From contig DHFP01000072.1 of NCBI GenBank assembly GCA_002402315.1, positions 1 through 32,021 on the forward strand: 32,021 nucleotides of DNA, written 5' to 3'. A model generated the notes under the pieces. It did no database searches and was not told the origin of the DNA. It saw only the letters and a program-made list of their open reading frames with translations. The stretch comes from Clostridiales bacterium UBA4821. GTDB taxonomy: Bacteria > Bacillota > Clostridia > Acetivibrionales > UBA4821. Shown one piece after another: positions 23,624 through 31,995 of this stretch. Numbering within the stretch: position 1 is the first letter of the stretch; each line of letters begins with the position of its first letter. The position numbers and the translations under genes were made by a program.

Positions 23624-24484
23624 TTAACTTTCAACTGCTATCGGTTCTTCCAGAGATATCCTACCTAACTTTCCACCTCTAAATTCATCTAGGAATAACG
23701 TTGCAGCTCTATCAAAATCCACTTCGCCGCCTGCTGCAATACATCCCCGTTTCATTGCTACAACTCTGATTATATCATCTCCGGCCAAATTCTCTATACT
23801 CTCCATCTTGTACCTCTGTATTACATTCTGGATGTAATCTTCTTTAAGCTTTTCAGCCAGCTTTCCGGCAAGCTCTATTGTATCAATTATTTCCCCGCGT
23901 ATTGCACCAGTGAATGCAAGATTTAAGCCTACCTCAGGACTATCAAACTTAGGCCACAGGACACCTGGGGTATCCATCATCTCTATACCCTTTCCTGCCT
24001 TGACCCATTGTTTGGTCCTTGTCACACCTGGCTTGTCAGCTGTAGCGGCAGCCGCCCTATTAGCCACCTTGTTTATGTATGATGATTTTCCAACGTTGGG
24101 TATTCCAAGGACAGCAACTCTTATTGGCCTCCCGATCCTGCCTTTTTCCAAGCTTCTTTCCATTTTATCCTTTACCGCTTCTCTTATGGCCTGTTCAAGC
24201 TCTTTCAAACCTTTACCCGATATTGAGTCTATCGGCACCGCTGCAATTCTTTTTTGTTTGAAGTAGTTGATCCACTTTCTATTTACTGCCTCTGACGCAA
24301 GATCTGCTTTGTTTAAAGCAATTATTCTAGGTTTATTTCCAGCTATATCATCCATATCCGGATTCTGACTGCTATAGGGAATTCTAGCATCTAACAGTTC
24401 AACTACAACATCAACCAGTTTTAAATTTTCCTTAATTTCTCTTTTGGCCTTAACCATATGACCCGGGTACCATTGAATGTTCAT
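23624..24484 (-). CDS. rbgA: Ribosome biogenesis GTPase RbgA (YlqF)
   Basis: Circularly permuted GTPase needed for late assembly of the 50S subunit. From ATG 24484 (a longer frame begins in the terminator before it) it has 286 residues, as usual. GTPase motifs come in permuted order: G4 NKADL, G5 SISGKG, then G1 GIPNVGKSS, G2 around PGVTRT, and G3 DTPGVLWP. The N-terminus NIQWYPGHMVKAKREI is diagnostic. It is the last gene of the ylxM-rbgA block, 65 bases after rplS and beyond a hairpin, as in other Firmicutes. The frequent partner rnhB is not next to it here. Confidence 0.96.
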   Translation of the reverse strand: MNIQWYPGHMVKAKREIKENLKLVDVVVELLDARIPYSSQNPDMDDIAGNKPRIIALNKADLASEAVNRKWINYFKQKRIAAVPIDSISGKGLKELEQAIREAVKDKMERSLEKGRIGRPIRVAVLGIPNVGKSSYINKVANRAAAATADKPGVTRTKQWVKAGKGIEMMDTPGVLWPKFDSPEVGLNLAFTGAIRGEIIDTIELAGKLAEKLKEDYIQNVIQRYKMESIENLAGDDIIRVVAMKRGCIAAGGEVDFDRAATLFLDEFRGGKLGRISLEEPIAVES

Positions 24485-24521
24485 AATATCATCCTTAACA
24501 ACACAGTATAATATGCTAAAC

Positions 24522-24547
24522 AAAAAAAGGGTTTTAACCCCCTTTTC
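24522..24547 (-). terminator. Hairpin with T-run between rplS and rbgA
   Basis: On the minus strand AAAAGGGGG and CCCTTTTTTT enclose TTAAAA. It begins at the very end of rplS. It probably ends or reduces transcription before rbgA. Confidence 0.75.
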
Positions 24548-24548
24548 T

Positions 24549-24893
24549 TTAATATGAATCTTCTTTAACTTTCGCTGCTTTACCAACTCTGTCGCGTAAG
24601 TAGTAAAGTTTTGCTCTTCTAACTTTACCCCTTCTCACAACCTGAACCCCTTCAATCTTAGGAGAATGTATAAGAAATGACCTTTCAACGCCTACACCAT
24701 AAGATATTCTTCTTACAGTAAAGGTCTCATTGACTCCTCCACCTCTTTTTTGAATTACTGTGCCTTCAAAAATCTGTATTCTTTCTCTATTTCCCTCTTT
24801 AACCTTAACTGATACTTTTACAGTATCACCAATATTAAACTTAGGCAATTCTTGTTTGAGATGCTGGCTCTCAATTGACTTAATAATGTCCAT
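24549..24893 (-). CDS. rplS: 50S ribosomal protein L19
   Basis: 114-residue ribosomal protein at the 30S-50S interface. The sequence FNIGDTVKVSVKVKEGNRER, FEGTVIQKRGGGVNETFTVR and RRGKVRRAKLYYLRDRVGKA is typical throughout. ATG 24893 follows GAGGAAGGAGG. It lies within the conserved order rimM-trmD-rplS-rbgA, but about 150 bases separate it from trmD, a gap that holds a probable autoregulatory leader. Confidence 0.98.
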   Translation of the reverse strand: MDIIKSIESQHLKQELPKFNIGDTVKVSVKVKEGNRERIQIFEGTVIQKRGGGVNETFTVRRISYGVGVERSFLIHSPKIEGVQVVRRGKVRRAKLYYLRDRVGKAAKVKEDSY

Positions 24894-24899
24894 GTCGAA

Positions 24900-24960
24900 C
24901 CTCCTTCCTCTAAGGTGTTCTTGTATTCATAACAGCGGACCACCCGTATTTAACACCACA
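24900..24960 (-). promoter_or_regulatory. Probable L19 ribosomal protein leader
   Basis: On the minus strand the rplS leader reads GGTGTTAAATACGGG, then TGGTCCGCTG, and ends AAGAACACC before the ribosome binding site. GGTGTT and AACACC can pair to enclose the GGTCCGC segment. This fits the L19 leader class of Firmicutes, in which L19 binds its own mRNA. Assignment is from pattern memory. Confidence 0.55.
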
Positions 24961-25046
24961 TAATTTTAGCATGATTTCTCTGATATTTCAATATTTATTT
25001 ATTATAGATATAAACAATATAAACAAAAATCATATCTTACCACATT

Positions 25047-25784
25047 CTAACTATTTCTCTCAAGTCTTAATCTCTCAACTAATGTCATATCTTCACCAGC
25101 AAGCTCTATATGATTCAATAAATCCGGCCTTTTTTTTAATGTCCTGATTATAGACTGCTCCCTTCTCCACTTCTCTATGTTAGCATGGTGACCCGAAAGC
25201 AATACCTCTGGGACTTCCCTTCCCATAAACTCAGGCGGCCTGGTATACTGAGGATATTCCAATAACCCGGAACTAAAAGACTCCTGGCACCAAGAATCCT
25301 GTGACAGTACTCCAGGCACAAGTCTGCTGACGGCATCTATTAATACCATGGCAGGAAGCTCGCCGCCGGTTAAAACAAAATCACCAATGGATATCTCATC
25401 TGTAACAATTTCTTCTATCACGCGTTCATCTATTCCTTCATAATGTCCGCAAAGCAGTATGAGATGCTTGTCATTTGATAATTCTTCAGCAGTCTTTTGA
25501 CAAAATCTTTTTCCTTGAGGTGTTAAATATATAACCTTTGGAGTGTTATCTGAACTCTCAACAACAGACCTGTATGCATCATAAATTGGTTGAGGCTGCA
25601 TTACCATGCCGGGTCCTCCACCATAAGGATAATCATCAACCTGCTTATGCTTATTATTAGCAAAATCTCTTATGTTTATTGCATTAACTGTAATAAGGCC
25701 GGCTTTTTTAGCCCGCCCTATGATACTTTCTCCTAATATAGCTTCGAACATGCTTGGAAATAATGTTAGAATATCAAATCTCAT
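25047..25784 (-). CDS. trmD: tRNA (guanine-N1)-methyltransferase
   Basis: SAM-dependent enzyme that methylates G37 of tRNAs next to the anticodon. The knot domain motifs LLCGHYEGIDERVIEE and SIGDFVLTGGELPAM are intact, and the N-terminus MRFDILTLFPSMFEAI is typical. 245 residues from ATG 25784; a TTG two codons earlier lies closer to GAGGGG and is a possible alternative. The start overlaps the end of rimM by 11 bases (GAGGATGAGATTTGA), so translation is probably coupled. Confidence 0.97.
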   Translation of the reverse strand: MRFDILTLFPSMFEAILGESIIGRAKKAGLITVNAINIRDFANNKHKQVDDYPYGGGPGMVMQPQPIYDAYRSVVESSDNTPKVIYLTPQGKRFCQKTAEELSNDKHLILLCGHYEGIDERVIEEIVTDEISIGDFVLTGGELPAMVLIDAVSRLVPGVLSQDSWCQESFSSGLLEYPQYTRPPEFMGREVPEVLLSGHHANIEKWRREQSIIRTLKKRPDLLNHIELAGEDMTLVERLRLERNS

Positions 25785-26289
25785 CCTCAATAATCCCCTC
25801 AGGCAAGTCTACAACCATTTTTCCTGATTCTATATCTATACTTTTAACCACCGTTTTCAACGCCGGAATCAATATTTCTTTCTCACCATAGCTTACTACA
25901 TAAACATCATTACTGCCTGTCTTTAATATGTCTTTAATTGAGCCCAATTCCATTCGGTCTATGCTGAAGACCTTCATCCCAATAAGGTCACAAATAAAAT
26001 AACTCCCCTCAGGCAGTTTGACGGCATCCTTTCTGTGTATCTTCAACACTTTATTCCGCAGTTTTTCTGCATCGTCCATGTTATTGACATTATCCAATTT
26101 AAGCAGTATAAAGCCCTTATGATACCTTACCGACTGAATAGCGTACTTTTCTAACTTATCATGTTCTTCAACCAGCACTTCTTTTAAAAGGTTATACCTC
26201 GAAGGGTCATCTGTAAGAGGCAAAACCTTAACCTCTCCTCTGACCCCGTGAGTATTGATAACCTTACCTATATCCAGGTATTCTATCAT
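25774..26289 (-). CDS. rimM: Ribosome maturation factor RimM
   Basis: 16S rRNA processing factor that binds S19 and helps 30S maturation. 171 residues from ATG 26289, which follows CCGAGG; the upstream TTG is less likely. The N-terminal part has the RimM start IGKVINTHGVRGEVKVLPLT, and the C-terminal PRC-barrel has DLIGMKVFSIDRMELGSIKD and EILIPAL. It lies between khpA and trmD in the usual order. Confidence 0.97.
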   Translation of the reverse strand: MIEYLDIGKVINTHGVRGEVKVLPLTDDPSRYNLLKEVLVEEHDKLEKYAIQSVRYHKGFILLKLDNVNNMDDAEKLRNKVLKIHRKDAVKLPEGSYFICDLIGMKVFSIDRMELGSIKDILKTGSNDVYVVSYGEKEILIPALKTVVKSIDIESGKMVVDLPEGIIEDEI

Positions 26290-26311
26290 ATGCAAACCTC
26301 GGATTTAAAAA

Positions 26312-26542
26312 CTATTGGTTTATATCCACATAAACCTTCTTATTGATTTTTAGAGCATTAGCCTTAACGAGGGTTCTTATGGCCCTGGCAATTCTCCCTT
26401 GTTTTCCAATAACCTTGCCGACATCTTCAGGAGCTACCTTTAACTCTAACCGTAATGCATCTTCACTATTAGATTCAATAACCTCTACCTCATCAGGCCT
26501 ATCCACAAGAGCTTTTGCGATAACCTCTAGTAAGTCCTTCAA
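26312..26542 (-). CDS. khpA: RNA-binding KH domain protein KhpA
   Basis: Small KH-domain RNA-binding protein, partner of KhpB/Jag in Firmicutes. TTG 26540-26542 is preferred as start because AAGGTGG then sits at eight bases, and the product (M)KDLLEVIAKALVDRPDEV with 76 residues fits family length. A GTG at 26554 would fall inside the ribosome binding site. The KH loop reads VIGKQGRIARAIR, a good GxxG motif. It lies between rpsP and rimM as in other members of this operon. Confidence 0.93.
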   Translation of the reverse strand: MKDLLEVIAKALVDRPDEVEVIESNSEDALRLELKVAPEDVGKVIGKQGRIARAIRTLVKANALKINKKVYVDINQ

Positions 26543-26594
26543 TCTAAACACCACCTTTTTGGGTTCATAAGTAATTTAGTTGAACCAGTTTAGC

Positions 26595-26834
26595 TTAAAT
26601 TCCAGCTTTCTTTAATAATGACTTAACCGTATCGGTTGGCTGCGCACCATTCTTAATCCATTTTGCTGCTTTCTCTGCATCTATCTTAATTTCTGCAGGG
26701 TCAACCAAAGGATTATATGTGCCTATCTCCTCAATAAATCTTCCATCTCTTGGATACCTTGAATCTGCTACAACTACTCTGTAAAAAGGAGCTTTTTTTG
26801 CACCCATTCTTCTAAGTCTGATTTTTACTGCCAT
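26595..26834 (-). CDS. rpsP: 30S ribosomal protein S16
   Basis: 79-residue ribosomal protein. MAVKIRLRRMGAKKAPFYRV, VADSRYPRDGRFIEEIGTYN and the C-terminal AKKWIKNGAQPTD-like segment (AAKWIKNGAQPTDTV) are diagnostic. ATG 26834 follows GGGAGGTG; a GTG nine bases earlier is inside that site. It is directly downstream of ffh. Confidence 0.98.
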   Translation of the reverse strand: MAVKIRLRRMGAKKAPFYRVVVADSRYPRDGRFIEEIGTYNPLVDPAEIKIDAEKAAKWIKNGAQPTDTVKSLLKKAGI

Positions 26835-26865
26835 CCATTTCACCTCCCTTCAATGGGCGTTTTAT

Positions 26866-28203
26866 CTATCTAAAAAACGGCATTTTGAACTTGCCTTTCT
26901 TTACTTTGGTCATATCGGTCATTTGTTTCATCATCTTTTTGAGTTCTTCGAAGCGTTTCAGAAGATTATTTATATCCTGTATAGTTGTACCGCTTCCTGC
27001 AGCTATCCTTTTTTTTCGGCTTGCATTGATTATTGATGGATCTACCCGCTCTTTTTTGGTCATTGACTGGATAATGGCTTCAAAGTGTACCATCTTTTTC
27101 TCATCCATATCAATCCCTTGTAATTGCTTTGGAGATAACCCCGGAATCATACCAATAATCTGGTTTAAAGGGCCGAGGTTTTTCAATTGCTGCATCTGGT
27201 CAAGAAAATCTTCCAGAGTAAACTGCTGTGTTCTAAGTTTCTTCTCAAGTTCCAACGCCTTTTTTTCATCAATTGATTCCTGAGCTTTTTCAATCAAGCT
27301 TAGAACATCACCCATGCCAAGGATCCTGGATGCCATTCTCTCCGGATAAAATGCTTCGAGCTCATTCAGCTTTTCGCCCATTCCGGCAAATTTTATCGGC
27401 TTGCCGGTTACGGATTTGACAGAAAGCGCTGCTCCACCTCTAGTATCTCCATCCAGCTTGGTCAGTATAATTCCATCTATGCCTAATTTTTCATTAAAAG
27501 ATGCTGCGACATTTACCGCATCCTGTCCGGTCATAGCATCCACAACAAGCAGTATCTCGGTGGGCTTAACTACTGACTTGATATTTTTGATCTCATCCAT
27601 AAGCTCTTCATTTATATGAAGCCTTCCGGCTGTATCAATTATAACAATGTCATAACCTTTGTTCTCAGCTTCCCTAAGTGCCTTACCAGCAATACTAACC
27701 GGATTTCGAGTCTCGTATTCAGTATATACGGGAATATTTAATTGGCTCCCTACAACCTCCAACTGCTTAATAGCAGCAGGCCTATATACGTCACATGCTG
27801 CCAGAAGCGGATTTTTCCCTTGCTTACGGAGTTGACTTGCCAGCTTACCGCTTGTGGTAGTCTTTCCCGCACCCTGAAGTCCAACCATCATTATTATTGT
27901 GGGCGGTCTTGGTGCAAAAGTTATCTTTCTCTGTGTTCCTCCAAGTAGATTTACAAGTTCATCGTGTACTATTTTTATTATTTGCTGACCCGGAGTAAGA
28001 CTTTCCATTACTTCCTGCCCAACAGCCTTTTGCGATACTACTCCGATAAAATCCTTAACAACTTTAAAATTTACATCGGCTTCTAAAAGAGCTAGTTTTA
28101 TCTCTCTCATTACCTCTTTTATATCAGCTTCGGTTACTCTTCCTTTTCCTCTGAATTTGCGTACTATATCTTGCAATTTTGAAGATAATCCTTCAAATAC
28201 CAT
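26866..28203 (-). CDS. ffh: Signal recognition particle protein Ffh
   Basis: GTPase that binds signal sequences with SRP RNA and delivers ribosomes to FtsY at the membrane. 445 residues from ATG 28203 (GGAAGGTG upstream; a start 36 bases earlier is less good). N domain to about 90, G domain with GLQGAGKTTTSGKLA, DVYRPAAIKQL, DTAGRLHINEEL and TKLDGDTRGGAAL, then a Met-rich M domain from about 300 with MIPGLSPKQLQG and the RNA-binding SMTKKERxxPxxI segment, here SMTKKERVDPSIINASRKKR. It is 17 bases downstream of ylxM. Confidence 0.98.
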   Translation of the reverse strand: MVFEGLSSKLQDIVRKFRGKGRVTEADIKEVMREIKLALLEADVNFKVVKDFIGVVSQKAVGQEVMESLTPGQQIIKIVHDELVNLLGGTQRKITFAPRPPTIIMMVGLQGAGKTTTSGKLASQLRKQGKNPLLAACDVYRPAAIKQLEVVGSQLNIPVYTEYETRNPVSIAGKALREAENKGYDIVIIDTAGRLHINEELMDEIKNIKSVVKPTEILLVVDAMTGQDAVNVAASFNEKLGIDGIILTKLDGDTRGGAALSVKSVTGKPIKFAGMGEKLNELEAFYPERMASRILGMGDVLSLIEKAQESIDEKKALELEKKLRTQQFTLEDFLDQMQQLKNLGPLNQIIGMIPGLSPKQLQGIDMDEKKMVHFEAIIQSMTKKERVDPSIINASRKKRIAAGSGTTIQDINNLLKRFEELKKMMKQMTDMTKVKKGKFKMPFFR

Positions 28204-28219
28204 CTTTATCACCTTCCAA

Positions 28220-28582
28220 TTAGTGATCTGCCACTTCAATAAGGATATTTTTGACCGTCTTTACTTTATTATAGGCAACTTCCAAGTCACAGTCCTTAAT
28301 CTCCTCTTCAATCTCCCCTACAAGTTCCAGTGCTTTTGTTATTTTAAGCTTTTGCTCCATAAATCTGGAGACAAGTCCTAGTTTTTCTTCCATGTTATAC
28401 AGTACTTTTTCAGACCGTTTTATATTATCATATACTCCCTGCCTCGTAATTCCAAGGTTCTGAGCTATTTCACCCAGGCTGAGATCATGATTGTAGTACA
28501 TTTGCAAAATTTCGTCCTGCCTTTCGGTTAATAGCTGGCCATAGAAATCCAGCATCAGAACCATTCTAATCTTTTTATCCAT
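28220..28582 (-). CDS. ylxM: YlxM/UPF0122 family helix-turn-helix protein
   Basis: 120-residue protein with a sigma-70 region 4-like helix-turn-helix (DLSLGEIAQNLGITRQGVYD). YlxM is always near ffh and is thought to help SRP function, though its exact role is unsettled. ATG 28582 follows AAAGGTG; a GTG nine bases upstream is inside that site. First gene of the translation/secretion operon. Its promoter appears to lie across the palindrome just upstream. Confidence 0.93.
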   Translation of the reverse strand: MDKKIRMVLMLDFYGQLLTERQDEILQMYYNHDLSLGEIAQNLGITRQGVYDNIKRSEKVLYNMEEKLGLVSRFMEQKLKITKALELVGEIEEEIKDCDLEVAYNKVKTVKNILIEVADH

Positions 28583-28598
28583 AGCGAACACCTTTATA

Positions 28599-28660
28599 AA
28601 TGCATTAAAATTAAACCCTGTAAAGTATATATACTTTACAGGGTTTAATTTTAATGCATT
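28599..28660. repeat. Perfect 62-bp palindrome without a loop
   Basis: Positions 28599-28629 are exactly complementary to 28630-28660 (outer end AATGCATTAAAATTAAACCC, centre GTAAAGTATATATACTTTAC). In RNA it makes a strong hairpin with T-rich flanks on either strand. It lies about 56 bases after the chemoreceptor stop and 17 bases before ylxM, so it can end the chemoreceptor transcript. The same DNA holds the -10 hexamer of the apparent ylxM promoter. Confidence 0.95.
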
Positions 28661-28676
28661 GCTTTTGATTTGTCAA
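28648..28676 (-). promoter_or_regulatory. Sigma-A type promoter of the ylxM-ffh operon, overlapping the palindrome
   Basis: On the minus strand TTGACA (28671-28676) and TAAAAT (28648-28653) are 17 bases apart. Transcription would start at about 28641, so the RNA would begin with CCTGTAAAG and fold at once into a hairpin with CTTTACAGG. No room exists for another promoter between the palindrome and ylxM. Confidence 0.7.
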
Positions 28677-28715
28677 TTTATTAATTGAATTTCATTTAAT
28701 ATTTTTTATGAAATT

Positions 28716-30455
28716 CTAAAGAACCTGGAACTGTCCTACTTTTTCGTCTAGGCTTTTAACGGTATCATCAAGATCTTTAGCCAATTCCTCAATATGGATA
28801 AGTTTAGCAGTCTGCTCCTGAACAGAAGCCGAAACTTCCTGCGTGCTCGACGCAGCCTGCTCCGCAGAAGCTACCAATGAACTCATAGCTCCAACGACTT
28901 CCTTACTGTTTCTAGCCTGATTTGCTGTTGCACCCGAAATCTCATCTATCATAATTGCAGTATCCTTTGCTGCTTCCATTATCTTCTTCAGCGAATCTTC
29001 TGTAACGTTAATTGCTTTTGTACCTTCAACTATCTTAGTTGCACTAAGCTCCATTGATTTCACCGCTTTTGACGCTGAACCCTGAATTTCAACTATTAAT
29101 TTCGATATTTCTTTTGTAGCAACGGCGCTTTGCTCGGCTAATTTCCTAACCTCTTCTGCAACAACTGCAAATCCTCTTCCATGGTCTCCTGCCCGCGCTG
29201 CTTCAATAGCAGCATTTAAAGCTAGAAGATTAGTCTGGTCTGCAATATCCGATATAAGATGAACAATTTCACCGATTTGAATTGACTTGCCGCCTAGATC
29301 TTTAATTATATCTGATAGTTGGGTAACTGTGTTATTAATATCTTTAAATTTCTGAATGGTTAAGTCAACAGATATGCCGCCTTCGTGAGCTGAACCAACC
29401 GTGTTATCTGATGCTTCCTTAACAATTCCCGCTTTCCTTGCAATTTCCTGTATTAATTGATCTAACTCTACTATTGTAGACATTACTCTGTTAATTGTGC
29501 TGACCTGGTCCTGGAATCCCCGGGCAAGTTCATCAACAGTATGCGCGACTTGTTTAGATATCAGTGATGTTTCGCTTGAGCCGCTTGCCACCTTTTTCCC
29601 AAAATCGTATACCTCTTTTGTTGCATAAACTACTGATTTTATCAACTCATTTAATTTCTCTGTGGCTATATTAAATGAGTCACCTAATTGTCCCATCTCA
29701 TCATTAGACTTTATATTGATTTGCTTCGATAAGTCTCCCTTTGCCAGGTTATTGGTAGCAGAAACCAAAATATCTATTGGTCTTGTGAATGCCTTGGCAA
29801 CCAGTATACAAAAAATGAGACTGATAATTATGCATAATGCCATAATGACAATAATCTCGAACAGCAGCGAGTTAAGTGCGCTGTCAATGGATTTCATGCT
29901 ATACCCGATTCTAACGTAGCCAACAACCCTCTTGGACAGGTCTTGTATGGGCGCTGATATTTCCATTACCGTACCTTTATTATAATAATACTTTTTAATC
30001 TCCTTGGTTTGTAGAATTTTTTTGCTTATTTCATCATTGAAAACCTTTCCAAGCTGCTTTTCATCAGTATGCACCATAACCTTTCCCTTATCTGTTACAA
30101 TGAAGGCATATAGCAGTGATTCATCCTTATCTTTTACATCCTTATCCTTACTATCTTTAGATACCATATCAGCCCTTACACCTTCTATAATATACCTTAG
30201 TGTCCTGTAATTTGATGTAAGCATGGCATCTAAACTAGTGTTTGCAACATTTTTGGCTAACATTCTGCTTCTTTTATTCAACTCACTTTCAAGAACATTC
30301 CTCTCATTTATATACATAAATGTTCCCAAAGTAGTAACAATTGCTGCTATTAATACCGAAAATATTATTGCTAACTTTAGTGAAAAAGAAAGTCTTATTC
30401 CTTTAAATTTAGATGTCGAATCAAGCTTTATACTTTTTTCTATTTTTTCCAACAT
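28716..30455 (-). CDS. Methyl-accepting chemotaxis protein
   Basis: 579-residue transmembrane chemoreceptor. TM1 at about 26-48, an extracytoplasmic sensor of about 145 residues (short, single-Cache-like size), TM2 at about 197-219, HAMP at about 220-272, then the cytoplasmic coiled-coil signalling domain. The hairpin tip reads DQTNLLALNAAIEAARAG followed by RGFAVVAEEVRKLAEQS. A hydrophilic Lys/Asp-rich segment (DSKDKDVKDKDES) lies in the sensor. ATG 30455 follows GGAGGGAT. The gene directly follows that for a PhnD-type binding protein, which may present a ligand to it, although this is inferred from position only. Confidence 0.95.
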   Translation of the reverse strand: MLEKIEKSIKLDSTSKFKGIRLSFSLKLAIIFSVLIAAIVTTLGTFMYINERNVLESELNKRSRMLAKNVANTSLDAMLTSNYRTLRYIIEGVRADMVSKDSKDKDVKDKDESLLYAFIVTDKGKVMVHTDEKQLGKVFNDEISKKILQTKEIKKYYYNKGTVMEISAPIQDLSKRVVGYVRIGYSMKSIDSALNSLLFEIIVIMALCIIISLIFCILVAKAFTRPIDILVSATNNLAKGDLSKQINIKSNDEMGQLGDSFNIATEKLNELIKSVVYATKEVYDFGKKVASGSSETSLISKQVAHTVDELARGFQDQVSTINRVMSTIVELDQLIQEIARKAGIVKEASDNTVGSAHEGGISVDLTIQKFKDINNTVTQLSDIIKDLGGKSIQIGEIVHLISDIADQTNLLALNAAIEAARAGDHGRGFAVVAEEVRKLAEQSAVATKEISKLIVEIQGSASKAVKSMELSATKIVEGTKAINVTEDSLKKIMEAAKDTAIMIDEISGATANQARNSKEVVGAMSSLVASAEQAASSTQEVSASVQEQTAKLIHIEELAKDLDDTVKSLDEKVGQFQVL

Positions 30456-30499
30456 TATAATCTATCCCTCCATTGGGTTCTTACTTAATTAATCATGTG

Positions 30500-30539
30500 T
30501 TCAATAGGCAAGCTAACATTTCGCAGCTTGCCTATTGAA
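30500..30539. repeat. 15-bp stem hairpin between the PhnD-type gene and the chemoreceptor gene
   Basis: TTCAATAGGCAAGCT (30500-30514) and AGCTTGCCTATTGAA (30525-30539) pair perfectly around ten bases. No T-run follows on the minus strand, so read-through into the chemoreceptor gene or mRNA processing is more likely than full termination. Confidence 0.7.
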
Positions 30540-30548
30540 TTTTAAAAA

Positions 30549-31469
30549 TTATTTTATTCCAAGCTTGTTCATAGCATCACGAACCCATGCATAATCTTCG
30601 TCACTGACTTCTGTAAATCCTGAATAATTTTTATCCACTGCCTTTAAGATTTCAGTATCTTTTAATTCCAGCAGCGCTTTCTTAAGATCATCCTTTACCT
30701 TTGCGTCCAGACCGGTTCTTGCTGTCATTGCGAATGTAGGTATATGCTCCTGTCTTCCGATTTCTTTTATATCCTTGTCTTTATTTTTATCAAATACGCC
30801 ATCCTTTATAGTACCTGCATCAAAATCACCATTTAGAACAGCAAATATAACATCATTCTGGCTTGTGTGATTTTTGGCTTCAGCCAAGTCAGACTCTTTA
30901 ATTCCCTTATTATACATAAAATACTTTGGTCCACAGTTGGATGACATGGAGTCCTTGTCTCCAAAAGCCACTTTCTTGCCTTTTAATTGTTCGACTGATG
31001 TTATTGGGCTATCTTTTTTTGTAAAGATTACTGATGAATATTCTGTCTTGCCTTTTTCCAGAGCTTTTACCAAGGCCTCTGCTCCGAACCCGTCATGAGC
31101 CTGTACATATGTAACTGGTCCCAAATGAGCCATATCTACTGTCCCATCTTTTAAGCCTTCAACTGCTTTTTCGTAAGTTGCAGCAGGTATAAATTCAACC
31201 TTTTTACCTATCTTGCTTGTAAGATAGTCACAAAGCGGCTTGAAATTCTCTATCATCTTTGCCGGGTCTTCAAGTCCTATTGCTGAAATTTTTATTGTGT
31301 CTTCACTTTTTGTTGCCGGTGTGCTTTCTGTTTCGCTTGAATTTTCTTCGGTTGATTCACTAGATCCTGATGAATCCTCATTGGTCCTACTCGCACCACA
31401 TGCTGTAAAAACAAATACTGCAAGTGAAAGAATGAGAATGAAACTTAATAATTTAACTGCTTTTTTCAT
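30549..31469 (-). CDS. PhnD-type substrate-binding lipoprotein (phosphate/phosphite/phosphonate family)
   Basis: 306-residue extracytoplasmic binding protein. The signal peptide ends in a lipobox with Cys24 (VFVFTAC). A Ser/Glu/Thr-rich linker (about 25-58) precedes the type II periplasmic-binding fold: ISAIGLEDPAKMIENFKPL, then VDMAHLGPVTYVQAH, LKGKKVAFGDKDSMSS and NDVIFAVLNGDFDAG. This is the PhnD/phosphonate-binding-like family, which also includes proteins for other ligands. No permease or ATPase gene adjoins it within the window; upstream DNA is AT-rich non-coding. ATG 31469 follows AAAGGGGG. A role as ligand carrier for the neighbouring chemoreceptor is possible. Confidence 0.9.
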   Translation of the reverse strand: MKKAVKLLSFILILSLAVFVFTACGASRTNEDSSGSSESTEENSSETESTPATKSEDTIKISAIGLEDPAKMIENFKPLCDYLTSKIGKKVEFIPAATYEKAVEGLKDGTVDMAHLGPVTYVQAHDGFGAEALVKALEKGKTEYSSVIFTKKDSPITSVEQLKGKKVAFGDKDSMSSNCGPKYFMYNKGIKESDLAEAKNHTSQNDVIFAVLNGDFDAGTIKDGVFDKNKDKDIKEIGRQEHIPTFAMTARTGLDAKVKDDLKKALLELKDTEILKAVDKNYSGFTEVSDEDYAWVRDAMNKLGIK

Positions 31470-31899
31470 TTTTTTTCCCCCTTTGGAAATTTTTTTTACT
31501 TTTTACAATAAGTAAAGCTTATTGTAAAAAATTTATAAATTTAAAATTTATTAACAAGGAAATTAAAAAAATTACTTCGGAATAATAAAAATTATATTTA
31601 AGGACTTTTACAAGATATGTAATAATAATTGTTTTGAATTAAGCAATCTAAGATAAGCTGCTTTGTTATGGATACGTATTTAAAAATTATTTATTGAAAT
31701 CTTTCATGACATTTTCCCCCTCTTTTTTTTAAAATTAGTATTAAGTATACAATTTTTCTATATATTATTCTAAACTATTTTATTGAATTCTTCAATATTT
31801 ATTAAATATTTATTTTTTGTATTAATATACAATAAATACTTTTTATGGATAATTTTTATCATTTTGCCATAATCCCTCTTTTCTTTTTTCCTTCTAATA
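31470..31899. other. AT-rich intergenic region upstream of the PhnD-type gene
   Basis: Very AT-rich, no gene seen. A perfect 12-bp inverted repeat with a five-base spacer (31501-31512 / 31518-31529, arm TTTTACAATAAG) lies about 30-60 bases upstream of the PhnD-type start and could be an operator or 5' leader hairpin. Many AT-rich hexamers make promoter assignment unreliable. Confidence 0.5.
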
Positions 31900-31995
31900 T
31901 TAAAATATTCTTGTATTAAGATTATGTGCTCTTTTCAATTCGGAGTTTGTTCCCTCTATTGCAGTCCGTTTGCTGTTATTTTCTTTTATATCATT
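31900..31995 (-). pseudogene. DDE transposase fragment (IS1182-like)
   Basis: A minus-strand open frame of about 31 codons reads NSKRTAIEGTNSELKRAHNL and then a stop. It resembles the conserved R-x-x-IEG-x-x-SELKR-x-HG segment near the C-terminus of DDE_Tnp_1 (IS1182 group) transposases. A stop at 31996-31998 interrupts the frame upstream. Only this scrap is visible and the rest may lie beyond the window or be lost. Confidence is limited by length. Confidence 0.4.
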
